16,436 nucleotides of DNA from Collinsella sp. (lineage in GTDB: Bacteria > Actinomycetota > Coriobacteriia > Coriobacteriales > Coriobacteriaceae). The position numbers and the translations under genes were made by a program. The notes below the pieces were generated by a model that saw only the letters and a program-made list of their open reading frames with translations, was not told the DNA's origin and did no database searches. Shown here piece after piece: positions 1 through 6,596 of this stretch; positions within the stretch are counted from its first letter, which is position 1, and the number at the start of each line of letters is the position of its first letter. The DNA lies in the NCBI GenBank assembly GCA_019425005.1, contig JAHYYK010000049.1, forward strand, positions 1 to 16,436, read 5' to 3'.

Positions 1-18
1 CCAAGAAGGAGATGGACT

Positions 19-105
19 ATGAGTATTGACGATGTCCTGACGTTGTTATTACTTGTAATCGCGGCCGTGGAGCTCGGCATCCACATTGGAGGTCGAATGA
101 AATAG
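19..105 (+). CDS. Small holin-like (type I toxin-like) membrane peptide
   Basis: A 28-codon ORF (MSIDDVLTLLLLVIAAVELG, then IHIGGRMK) starts at an ATG preceded by AAGGAG about 7 nt upstream, an excellent ribosome binding site for so short a frame. It has a short acidic N-terminus, one hydrophobic helix at about residues 6-22 and a basic C-terminus. This is the architecture of the short 'putative holin-like toxin' family (Hol_Tox/Fst-like), whose members are the toxins of type I toxin-antitoxin systems and insert in the membrane. The downstream sequence (106-200) is rich in inverted repeats and ends in a terminator-like hairpin, as such loci usually do. The antisense antitoxin RNA cannot be shown from sequence alone. 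Seen: ORF, ribosome binding site, helix. Inferred: toxin role. It could also be an unrelated leader peptide. The promoter lies beyond the window edge or is not visible. Confidence 0.5.
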   Translation: MSIDDVLTLLLLVIAAVELGIHIGGRMK

Positions 106-163
106 CCGCCCCCGCGTAATGCGAAGACGGCCACTTCTCACGCTACAAACGTGTTTGGGAGTT

Positions 164-200
164 GGCCAACCCGCGGCAACGGGTGCCATCTGTTTCATCT
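164..200 (+). terminator. Hairpin ending the small-toxin transcript
   Basis: ACCCG (169-173) pairs with CGGGT (180-184) around a 6-nt loop. GGC (164-166) pairs with GCC (185-187) across a two-base bulge, and a T-rich stretch follows (TCTGTTTCATCTT). No other gene ends here, so it most likely terminates the 28-codon toxin-like transcript. The region before it (106-163) holds further short inverted repeats, such as GCCG/CGGC and GGCCA/TGGCC, consistent with a structured 3' region. The U-run is imperfect, so confidence is moderate. Confidence 0.4.
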
Positions 201-262
201 TATGCCAATCCCGATCTCATTTCAACAAGCCCCTAGGGCTCAAATGGAATCGTGATAGTCCC

Positions 263-268
263 TATAAT
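263..268 (+). promoter_or_regulatory. -10 box for tcdA-tatD
   Basis: A perfect TATAAT lies 45 nt before the tcdA start codon, predicting a transcript start near 275 and a leader of about 38 nt. The -35 position (about 240-245, TCAAAT at 17 nt spacing) is poor, so the promoter is supported mainly by the -10. It would serve tcdA and the TatD gene together. Confidence 0.4.
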
Positions 269-312
269 GACACTAGCCAAAACTCGATCCGCTTCCCCAT
301 CGGAGGATATCT

Positions 313-1110
313 ATGACCGAAACCGCAGCTGCAGCTCCCGTCGAGACACGCGACACCAAGCTCGAGATCATCATGGGCCGCGAGGCGCTCAATAAACTCG
401 CCAACGCCACGGTGCTGGTGCTCGGCTGCGGAGGCGTGGGCTCTAACTGCTGCGAGGCACTTGTCCGCGGCGGCATCGGTCATTTTGTGATTCTGGACAA
501 GGATATCGTCGCGCCCAGCAACATCAATCGACAGGCCATCGCCTTTCACAGCACCGTCGGCAAGCGCAAGGTTGACGTGATGGAAGCCATGATCCACGAC
601 ATCAATCCCGCCGCCAGCGTTATCAAGCGCACCGAATACCTGCTGAGCGACAACATCGACGAGTTCTTCGCGAGCGTTTCTGAGCAGACGGGTGGCAAGC
701 TAGACTACGTCGTCGACGCCATCGACACCATCTCGGCCAAGCTCACCATTGCCAAATATGCTCAGGACCATGACATCCGTTTGGTTAGCTCCATGGGCGG
801 GGCCAACAAACTCCATCCCGAGTGCCTCCGCTTTGCCGACATCTTCGATACGGTACGTGACCCCATGAGCCGCATTATGCGCAAAGAATGTAAGAAGCGC
901 GGAATCAAGAGCCTACACGTACTGTTTAGCTGCGAGGAATCGGTTAAGACACAGCCCCGCGATCCTTTCAACATCCACGAGCGCACCGAGCTGGGAACTG
1001 CCAGTTTTATGCCGCCCATCATGGGCCAGATGATCGCCGGCGAGGTTATCCGTCAGATCAGTGGCCGCGGCACCGAGCGCGTGCGCGCCGATGGCCAGCG
1101 CCTAGACTAG
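313..1110 (+). CDS. tcdA: tRNA threonylcarbamoyladenosine dehydratase (TcdA, ThiF/E1-like)
   Basis: 265 aa, close to E. coli TcdA (about 268 aa). The family activates the carboxylate of t6A37 in ANN-decoding tRNAs with ATP and cyclises it to ct6A, in the cytoplasm. Visible: a Rossmann-type ATP site GCGGVGS (38-44); the acidic strand and adenylate-binding run DKDIVAPSNINRQ (62-74) with the Asn-Arg-Gln signature; VVDAID (133-138); MGGANKLHP (161-169), matching the MGAGGK region of TcdA; and the C-terminal MPPIMGQMIAGEVIRQI (233-249), typical of ThiF-fold proteins. The ATG follows GGAGG by 6 nt. A TatD-family gene follows 14 nt later, so the two are probably co-transcribed. A general ThiF/MoeB enzyme is less likely: there is no rhodanese domain or thiamine/molybdopterin neighbour, and the NRQ and MGG regions fit TcdA. 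Confidence 0.93.
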   Translation: MTETAAAAPVETRDTKLEIIMGREALNKLANATVLVLGCGGVGSNCCEALVRGGIGHFVILDKDIVAPSNINRQAIAFHSTVGKRKVDVMEAMIHDINPAASVIKRTEYLLSDNIDEFFASVSEQTGGKLDYVVDAIDTISAKLTIAKYAQDHDIRLVSSMGGANKLHPECLRFADIFDTVRDPMSRIMRKECKKRGIKSLHVLFSCEESVKTQPRDPFNIHERTELGTASFMPPIMGQMIAGEVIRQISGRGTERVRADGQRLD

Positions 1111-1124
1111 CGGAGCGCGCCGAG

Positions 1125-1907
1125 ATGGAGCCCCGGTTATTTGATGCACACTGCCATCTTGATCTAATGGCTCACCCGGACGCCGTTGCCGATGAGGCAA
1201 CGGCGCTGGGCCTGATTCTATTTGACTGCGGCGTCGATCCGCACGACTTTGCACGCGCCAAGAAGCGCGCCTGCGGCCGTTCAAATATCTTTGCCGGCAT
1301 CGGCCTCCATCCCTGGTGGCTCGCCGACGGACGATGTGGCAACGCTGAAATCAATCTGCTTTGCGAAGTTGCTGCCCAAGAGCGCTATATCGGCGAGGTC
1401 GGGCTCGACTTTTCCGCTCGTTTTGCCGGAAGCGAGCCGCTACAAGCACAGGCATTTGACCGGCTCTGCGATGCACTCGCGCAGCACCCTCTTGCCGGGC
1501 GCGTGATATCAATTCACGCTGTTCGTTCGGCAGGAACCGTACTGAACGTCCTCGAATCGCATGGACCACTCATCCCAAACTCCGACTCCCCCGTTATCAT
1601 CTTCCACTGGTTTAGCGGTACTTCGGACGAACTCGCCCGCGCGCGTAATGCGGGCTGTTATTTTTCCGTCAACGAACGCATGCTCGCGTCCAAACGAGGA
1701 CGCGAATACGCACGACAGATTCCACTCGACCGTCTACTGCTCGAGACCGATGCGCCGGCCGAGCCAAACACAGAAACAAGCGCGCAGTCGCTCATCAAAT
1801 CGCTCGCAAGGACCTCGATGCGCATTGCCTCACTCAAAAACTGTGACGCAAAGCGCATCGAGTCGGTAGTTTTAGCAAATGCGCACTCTGTTTTTGACCT
1901 TCGCTAA
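1125..1907 (+). CDS. TatD-family metal-dependent hydrolase
   Basis: 260 aa, the usual length for TatD TIM-barrel hydrolases (amidohydrolase superfamily), two-metal enzymes with nuclease or D-aminoacyl-tRNA deacylase-like activities. All expected ligands are visible: HCH (H9, H11) in FDAHCHLD, E91 in GEVGLD, H131 in ISIHAVRSA, H161 in FHWFSG and D209 in LLETDAP. GLHPWW at 60-65 is also typical. The start is the ATG 9 nt after GGAG (1112-1115), 14 nt downstream of tcdA, which suggests a two-gene operon. Its biological substrate cannot be told from sequence. The gene ends 82 nt before the tail of the convergent FGGY kinase gene. Confidence 0.93.
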   Translation: MEPRLFDAHCHLDLMAHPDAVADEATALGLILFDCGVDPHDFARAKKRACGRSNIFAGIGLHPWWLADGRCGNAEINLLCEVAAQERYIGEVGLDFSARFAGSEPLQAQAFDRLCDALAQHPLAGRVISIHAVRSAGTVLNVLESHGPLIPNSDSPVIIFHWFSGTSDELARARNAGCYFSVNERMLASKRGREYARQIPLDRLLLETDAPAEPNTETSAQSLIKSLARTSMRIASLKNCDAKRIESVVLANAHSVFDLR

Positions 1908-1928
1908 CCACTGTGGGCAAAAATGCCA

Positions 1929-1965
1929 AGGGACATGCGAATCGCACAACGCAGTCCCTATTTTG
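1929..1965. terminator. Hairpin between convergent tatD and the big operon
   Basis: AGGGAC (1929-1934) and GTCCCT (1954-1959) form a stem enclosing a small GCG/CGC inner pair. ATTTT follows on the + strand and a TTGGCATTTTTGCC stretch on the - strand. It sits in the only gap (1908-1988) between the TatD gene and the convergent operon end and could stop transcription from both sides. The stem is only 6 bp with a long interior, hence moderate confidence. Confidence 0.5.
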
Positions 1966-1988
1966 GAAGGCAGTACAATTCGGCAGCA

Positions 1989-3506
1989 TTACACCAATTC
2001 GTGCATGAGATCACGGTTGCGTGCATACAATTCGTCAAAGATATGACGACGCGACGCATATAGCTCGTGGGCAGCCATATCGGGCACGATTGTTTGTGCA
2101 ACGCCAAGGACTTGGGCGAGTTCATCCCATGATGCATAGGCGCCACCTGCGAGAGCTGCCATGATGGCATCACCGAAGCATGCGCCCACCGTAACCTTGG
2201 CAACCGAGACCTCGCGCCCGCATACGTCGGCGATAGCCTGCATCCAAACTGGATTCTTGGTTCCACCTCCGACAAGCATAATGCGCCCAATTGGCAGTCC
2301 ATGCTCTCGCTCGATAATGTCGACATGGGATGCAACGGTATACGCGACGCCTTCCAAGGCGGCGCGAACCATATGGGCTCGCGTATGCCTTCCGGTCAGG
2401 CCAAAGAAGACGCCACGTGCCTCGGGATCGTTGAGCGGAGTACGCTCCCCCGCAAAGTACGGCAGGCACAGGAGCCCATCGGCACCCGGCGCCACATCGG
2501 CGGCATCATGCGCCATGACCGAATATGCATCGGGGCCACCGTGGCCCTCGGCCTCCACGGCGTCGCGATACAGCTCTTGGCGCAGCCACGATGTGAGTGC
2601 ACCCGCCGTATTGGTCCCCGCGCAGATCCCGTAAGTTCCGGGAATGATAAACGTCCCTGGCCACAGGCGGGCATCATCGACCATATGATCAGCTAGGTAG
2701 ATGAAATACGCCGTGCTCCCCAACTGAACCATCATATCGCCGGGACGAAATACACCCGTCGAAATGGCCTCGGCACCAGAGTCGCCCGTTCCCACTAAGA
2801 CAGGTGTCCCTGCCGCGAGCCCTGTCGCCTCAGCCGCGCGCTGCGTAATCACCCCGGCAATATCGGTAGCCGACATTACCTCCGTCATCTGGTCAGGCCG
2901 GCAGAAACGAGCACATTCCCGAGCATCAACCCTCCAAGTGTAGCGGTCGTATAGGGGAAGAAAATCCTCCGCCAAGTAACGGTCCACCGTAAAACGCCCC
3001 GTCAACTTTGCGCATAGAAACGATGATGCCGTCAGGAACTTCGCGGCACGTTCGTGCACCTCGGGCATATTCTCCTTAAACCATAAGATCTTGGGAGCAA
3101 TATCTGATGAGCAGGGATCGTGCCCGAAAAGTTCGCGTGCGCGACCTGACCCATATTCGGAAAGGAGCTCGTCAATCTGCGGCTTCGAACGTGCATCGAC
3201 TCCATACAAAATCGCGGGCGCCAGCGCGTTGCACTCGGTATCGACCGGCACACAGTCGCAACCCAATGCGGAAAGGCCCACGCATCCGATCTGCGCCGCG
3301 TTAACCCCCGATCGCATCACCAGCTCGCGCGACAAGCGGCAAAAATCGCCCCACCAAACTGCCTCAGCATCATGCTGGTACCATCCATCACACGGGTTGT
3401 CCGTCTCATGTCCACAAGAGGCTTGGCAAACGATGTTGCATCGATCATCGATTAAAACGCCTTTAGAGGCGCTTGTCCCAATATCAATACCCAGATAGAG
3501 CGCCAT
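1989..3506 (-). CDS. FGGY-family carbohydrate kinase (xylulokinase-like)
   Basis: 505 aa, full length for FGGY kinases, which phosphorylate pentuloses, polyols and related sugars with ATP. The N-terminal domain opens with IDIGTSASKG (7-16, phosphate-1 loop). The catalytic base is probably D242 in VGTGDSGAEA. The FGGY signature region is LPYFAGERTPLNDPEARG (348-365), and the adenosine-binding motif LVGGGTKNPVWMQAIAD lies at 411-427. Overall it is closest in style to xylulokinase/XylB-like members, but substrate cannot be assigned from sequence. It is the last gene of the ten-gene operon, 6 nt after the BtpA-family gene, with GGAG upstream of the ATG. With the two PfkB genes it makes three sugar kinases in one operon, suggesting several substrates or successive phosphorylations. 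Confidence 0.95.
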   Translation of the reverse strand: MALYLGIDIGTSASKGVLIDDRCNIVCQASCGHETDNPCDGWYQHDAEAVWWGDFCRLSRELVMRSGVNAAQIGCVGLSALGCDCVPVDTECNALAPAILYGVDARSKPQIDELLSEYGSGRARELFGHDPCSSDIAPKILWFKENMPEVHERAAKFLTASSFLCAKLTGRFTVDRYLAEDFLPLYDRYTWRVDARECARFCRPDQMTEVMSATDIAGVITQRAAEATGLAAGTPVLVGTGDSGAEAISTGVFRPGDMMVQLGSTAYFIYLADHMVDDARLWPGTFIIPGTYGICAGTNTAGALTSWLRQELYRDAVEAEGHGGPDAYSVMAHDAADVAPGADGLLCLPYFAGERTPLNDPEARGVFFGLTGRHTRAHMVRAALEGVAYTVASHVDIIEREHGLPIGRIMLVGGGTKNPVWMQAIADVCGREVSVAKVTVGACFGDAIMAALAGGAYASWDELAQVLGVAQTIVPDMAAHELYASRRHIFDELYARNRDLMHELV

Positions 3507-3512
3507 AGGTGC

Positions 3513-4322
3513 CTACTCCCCTCGCGCCGTACGAGCGGCAGCCATAAAACGAACCACCCGCTCAACATCAACCGGGGCATCCAGCTTTCCGTCGCGCTTT
3601 AAGCACGTGCCGACAAACGCGCCATCGTAGTGAGCAAATACGTCAGCCACGGTATTTTCGCGACAACCGGTGCCACATACCACGGGCACTTCGCCAACAC
3701 GCTCGCGGACCTCGTCGGCAAGCTCGCCCGAAGCGCCACGACCGGCAGCCGAACCGCCGATGACTATCGCATCCGGTAGGCAATTAAAGAGAAGTGAATC
3801 GGCAATGTCCGCGGTCGTGCGGTCGTTGAGATAAACCTCGCCCTCGCTCGTGATGAAGTGAAAAAGCTTGAGGTCGTCCAAGCGCAGCGCCGCCTTGCGA
3901 CGCATGGTGTGAGCGAAATCTCGGTTAATCAGCCCGAGATCACCGGCCCAGGCACCGCAAAAATTGCAGCGCGTGAACTGCGCGTCGACGGCAGCGCACA
4001 GCTCGATTGTGGCATCACCATCGTAAATTGCCTCAGCTCCCCAAGGAGTCGACAGATCATGGGACAGAGCCCCGATTACATAGCCCATCGATGCAAGGGT
4101 TGAGGGAGAAACATGCTGCTCATAGGGCATCGAGAGCTCATTGGTAATCAAAATGCCATCGACACCGCCCTGCTGCAACGCCTCGAGATCGCGCTTGGCG
4201 GCTTCCACGACCTGCGATACGCTTCCGCCCGGGTAATACAGCGGATCGCCCGGCAGAGGACGCAGGTGCAGCATTCCGATAACCGGCTTTTCGTTCTTGA
4301 ACATCGAAGTTAGAAACGACAT
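3513..4322 (-). CDS. BtpA/SgcQ-family TIM-barrel protein
   Basis: 269 aa. The BtpA family (named for a cyanobacterial photosystem I biogenesis protein; E. coli SgcQ is a member) is widespread in non-photosynthetic bacteria within sugar-use operons, and its reaction there is not settled. Seen: the opening signature PVIGMLHLRPLPGDP (13-27), DGILITNE (55-62), YLNDRTTADIADS (164-176), AIVIGGSAAG (185-194) and FVGTCLKRDG (236-245), the last two resembling phosphate-binding loops of TIM barrels. The ATG at 4337 is in frame but the perfect AAGGAG (4329-4334) lies inside that extension, 6 nt before the ATG at 4322, which I take as the start. Context: 33 nt after the YjbQ gene and 6 nt before the FGGY kinase. 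A role as a phosphosugar-acting enzyme in this branch is inference. Confidence 0.93.
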   Translation of the reverse strand: MSFLTSMFKNEKPVIGMLHLRPLPGDPLYYPGGSVSQVVEAAKRDLEALQQGGVDGILITNELSMPYEQHVSPSTLASMGYVIGALSHDLSTPWGAEAIYDGDATIELCAAVDAQFTRCNFCGAWAGDLGLINRDFAHTMRRKAALRLDDLKLFHFITSEGEVYLNDRTTADIADSLLFNCLPDAIVIGGSAAGRGASGELADEVRERVGEVPVVCGTGCRENTVADVFAHYDGAFVGTCLKRDGKLDAPVDVERVVRFMAAARTARGE

Positions 4323-4355
4323 AACGTGCTCCTTCATAGGGTTATTGCAGGGACG

Positions 4356-4790
4356 TTACTCCCCCAGCACCTCGACGTACACTTTTCGCTTCTGCGGACC
4401 GTCAAACTCCGCAAGATAGATGTTCTGGGCACTTCCGCACACGATGTGGCCATCTTGGACGGGAAAGAAGCAACTGTTTCCACAAATCATGCTCTTGATA
4501 TGCCCACAGGAGTTGTTACCGGTGGCTCCATAGCTCGGCAGGAAGTGTGCATGCGCATAGGGGGCATCGAGTGGGGCGATGCGATCAAGCGTCTCCATAA
4601 GATCCGTCTCCACGCAGGGCAGCCCCTCGTTTACCACGATTCCGCAGGTCGTATGCGACAAAATAATCGCCGCCAAGCCATTGGTCACCGAGCTGCGTTC
4701 GATGGCAGCGTGCACGTCCTCGGTAATATCGATGAACTGGTCCGGAGCAGTCGATAGATAGCTCAATGTCTCGAGCGTCACCATGTTCAC
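4356..4790 (-). CDS. YjbQ family protein (UPF0047)
   Basis: 144 aa, full length for the YjbQ/UPF0047 family, small trimeric proteins described as having a secondary thiamine-phosphate synthase activity whose true role is unknown. Seen: SHTTCGIVVNE (45-55), the conserved HTT...NE block; a His-containing run NNSCGHIKSMICGNS (91-105), where most members read N-x-D-A-H-L/I-K; and the C-terminal LAEFDGPQKRKV block. Two oddities: the usual Asp before the His is Cys-Gly, and the usual GTWQ is GSAQ. The start is a GTG overlapping the stop of the preceding gene (GTGA, 4787-4790), with GGGG 5 nt upstream; the ATG two codons later is a possible alternative. The overlap suggests translational coupling to the amidohydrolase-2-like gene and a shared function. 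Confidence 0.9.
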   Translation of the reverse strand: MNMVTLETLSYLSTAPDQFIDITEDVHAAIERSSVTNGLAAIILSHTTCGIVVNEGLPCVETDLMETLDRIAPLDAPYAHAHFLPSYGATGNNSCGHIKSMICGNSCFFPVQDGHIVCGSAQNIYLAEFDGPQKRKVYVEVLGE

Positions 4791-5647
4791 TCATCCCCTT
4801 CAAGAAAACGCAGGGCATTACCCCAGTAGAGCCTTTCTCGCGCATCATCGCGCATGGGCACGGTATCGAGCGCCCGCTTGAGTTTGAATGCACGGAAGCG
4901 CGGCGTATTGCTGGCGAACATCACTTGGTGCGATAGCGCGCGCTCATACCACAGCGGCCCCATATCGACCGTGAAAAGACGCTGCATCATCTCCTCGGGC
5001 GAATCGATGTAAGTGATAGAGGTGTCCGCGTAGCAGTTGGGATACTTGAGCAGCATCGCCACGGTCTCGCGCACCCAGGGCCAGCCAAAATGGGTCAAAC
5101 TAAAACGCACATTTGGATGCGTTGCGATTGTGTGCTCAAATGCAAGCGGGTTACTGCGCGAGAGCTCTGCGCCCGGCTCCCAAGACATACCGGCATGGAA
5201 AACCACCGGCTTGTTATAGCGCTCGCACAGTTCGTAAAGCGGCTCGGCCACAGCATCATCGGGGGCAAAACCCTGCTTTGCAGGATGCAGGCAAAGCCCC
5301 TTTGCCCCCAACTCGGTAAAGGCGCGCTCCAATTCGTCTGCGGCACCGCTCACCTGCGGGTCTACGCTCGCAAATCCCCACAGACGATCGGGATGTGCGG
5401 CAACCAGCATGGCAATCTGGTCATTGGTGCCAAAGTGCCCTCCGCATGCCGTGGTTACATCGAGCGGCATGAGCACGCTCTTCTGCACATCGCAGACGTC
5501 CATCTCGACTTGAAGCTCATCCCAATCCATGGGGCCCATATGCCCCATACCAAATTCTCGTGACCAAAAACCGAATCCATCAGGCTCATCACCCGGCGTA
5601 CAGATCTCGCCGTAGAGCATAGGATGGACCAACATGTCGATAACCAT
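4787..5647 (-). CDS. Amidohydrolase-2-fold protein with altered metal site
   Basis: 286 aa, resembling the Amidohydro_2 (PF04909) TIM-barrel family, which includes ACMSD-type decarboxylases and lactone hydrolases. Family marks: start VIDMLVHP (2-9), VDPQVSGAADELERAF (95-110), GLCLHP (117-122), KPVVFHAG (146-153, H151), LTHFGWPW (184-191, H186), NCYADTS (204-210), and the ending YWGNALRFL. Oddities read directly from the DNA: the usual H-x-H at the start of the barrel is L-x-H (L6, H8), and the usual catalytic Asp of the GSDxP motif is Asn (N247 in FASNTPRF). Either the metal is bound differently, or the protein is not a classic hydrolase. The ATG at 5668 is rejected: AAAGGAG lies inside that extension, 6 nt before the ATG at 5647. 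It follows PfkB by 27 nt and overlaps YjbQ by 4 nt. Confidence 0.88.
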   Translation of the reverse strand: MVIDMLVHPMLYGEICTPGDEPDGFGFWSREFGMGHMGPMDWDELQVEMDVCDVQKSVLMPLDVTTACGGHFGTNDQIAMLVAAHPDRLWGFASVDPQVSGAADELERAFTELGAKGLCLHPAKQGFAPDDAVAEPLYELCERYNKPVVFHAGMSWEPGAELSRSNPLAFEHTIATHPNVRFSLTHFGWPWVRETVAMLLKYPNCYADTSITYIDSPEEMMQRLFTVDMGPLWYERALSHQVMFASNTPRFRAFKLKRALDTVPMRDDARERLYWGNALRFLEGDE

Positions 5648-5674
5648 TTCGTACTCCTTTCCAGGCATTTGACC

Positions 5675-6475
5675 CTAGTACGGCTCAAACGAACCGATCA
5701 CTCGGGACGACAGCTCAGCGCCCGCCTTCATACACGCCGGAATATCAAGGCCATCGATCACGCCCTTGGTAAACCCGGCGATATACGAGTCGCCGGCACC
5801 CACGGTATTAACGACCTTCTCCGCCGGCACGATCCCGCACTCATAGAAGCGCTCACCGTCATAGGCAATGCTTCCCTTCTCGCCAAGCGTGGCAACCGCA
5901 ACGCGCGGCCCCAATTCCTGCGCGTGACGTACCCAGTCCCGCAGCTCCGGAGTGTCATCTTCAAACGACATAAATGCGTAGTCAACGTAGGGAAAATGAT
6001 TCTCGCAGGCATATTCGGGATCCTGGCTGAACACCGAGAAGTCCATAACCACCGTCTTGCCCGCATCATGCCACTCGGGCAGGAGGTCCAAACAATTGCC
6101 AAACAGGTCGGTATGAATGATGTCATGCTCTAGGATAAACGCCCGGTCATCTTCATTCGGACGATATGTCTCCATTACGCCATCGATTGCCTCGAGATGC
6201 ACGCGATCGACGCCGTCTTTCAATGCCATGAGCATCACCGAGGTGTCGCCATCCTCCACCCGCAGATGAGAGATATCAAACCCCTCGGCGGCCAGCGCCT
6301 CTCTCATCTTGTCTCCGTACTCGTCCTTGCCGACAACCGACACGGCGGATACCGAAACGCCCATTCGTGCAAGATGGATACCCCAGTCAATGCCATTACC
6401 AGTCGGATAGAACACGCCGATGTTTTGATAGACGTCCGCACAGCAAAAACCAGCCGCACATGCTTTAATACCCAT
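5675..6475 (-). CDS. PfkB-family sugar kinase, second-branch copy
   Basis: 266 aa, short for ribokinase-fold kinases (usually 290-320) but similar to FrlD (about 261). Seen: DVYQNIGVFYPTGNGID (14-30), the substrate-binding block in which FrlD has GGNAVN; VVGKDEYGDKM (48-58); VATLGEKGSIAYDG (194-207); and the anion hole/catalytic loop VNTVGAGDSYIAGF (222-235) with D229 as the likely base. Substrate is unknown: the GGN motif is changed to TGN, so it may phosphorylate a different sugar from the neighbouring PfkB protein. A TTG at 6487 extends the frame, but GGAG (6482-6485) lies in that extension, so the ATG at 6475 is the start. It begins the second half of the operon, 121 nt after the other PfkB gene, with a strong hairpin just before its ribosome binding site. 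Confidence 0.93.
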   Translation of the reverse strand: MGIKACAAGFCCADVYQNIGVFYPTGNGIDWGIHLARMGVSVSAVSVVGKDEYGDKMREALAAEGFDISHLRVEDGDTSVMLMALKDGVDRVHLEAIDGVMETYRPNEDDRAFILEHDIIHTDLFGNCLDLLPEWHDAGKTVVMDFSVFSQDPEYACENHFPYVDYAFMSFEDDTPELRDWVRHAQELGPRVAVATLGEKGSIAYDGERFYECGIVPAEKVVNTVGAGDSYIAGFTKGVIDGLDIPACMKAGAELSSRVIGSFEPY

Positions 6476-6492
6476 GGTCTTCTCCAATGTTC

Positions 6493-6526
6493 AAAAGGGG
6501 ACCCACCACATGGCGAGCCCCCTTTT
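6493..6526 (-). terminator. 15-bp intra-operon hairpin (attenuator or processing site)
   Basis: On the - strand AAAAGGGGGCTCGCC pairs along its whole length with GGTGGGTCCCCTTTT around an ATGT loop: 15 uninterrupted pairs including three G-U. In the + strand RNA those three positions become A-C mismatches, so the structure favours the - strand, operon-sense RNA. It ends 7 nt before the GGAG of the downstream PfkB gene and is followed by GAAC rather than a longer U-run. No promoter fits between it and the start codon. It is therefore better read as a partial terminator, attenuator or RNA-processing/stability element setting the ratio of the two operon halves than as an operon end. Confidence 0.55.
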
Positions 6527-6596
6527 CGCGTTTCGCTTATTGTTTTGCATCGGCTGTCCAAGGCCTCATAGCCAGACCGCCGTACGCTTTCTTAAG

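Noticed and set aside
106..312. ORF of 65 codons at 119-316 on the + strand
   Set aside because: No ribosome binding site, no domain, and it overlaps the toxin 3' structure and the tcdA promoter and start.
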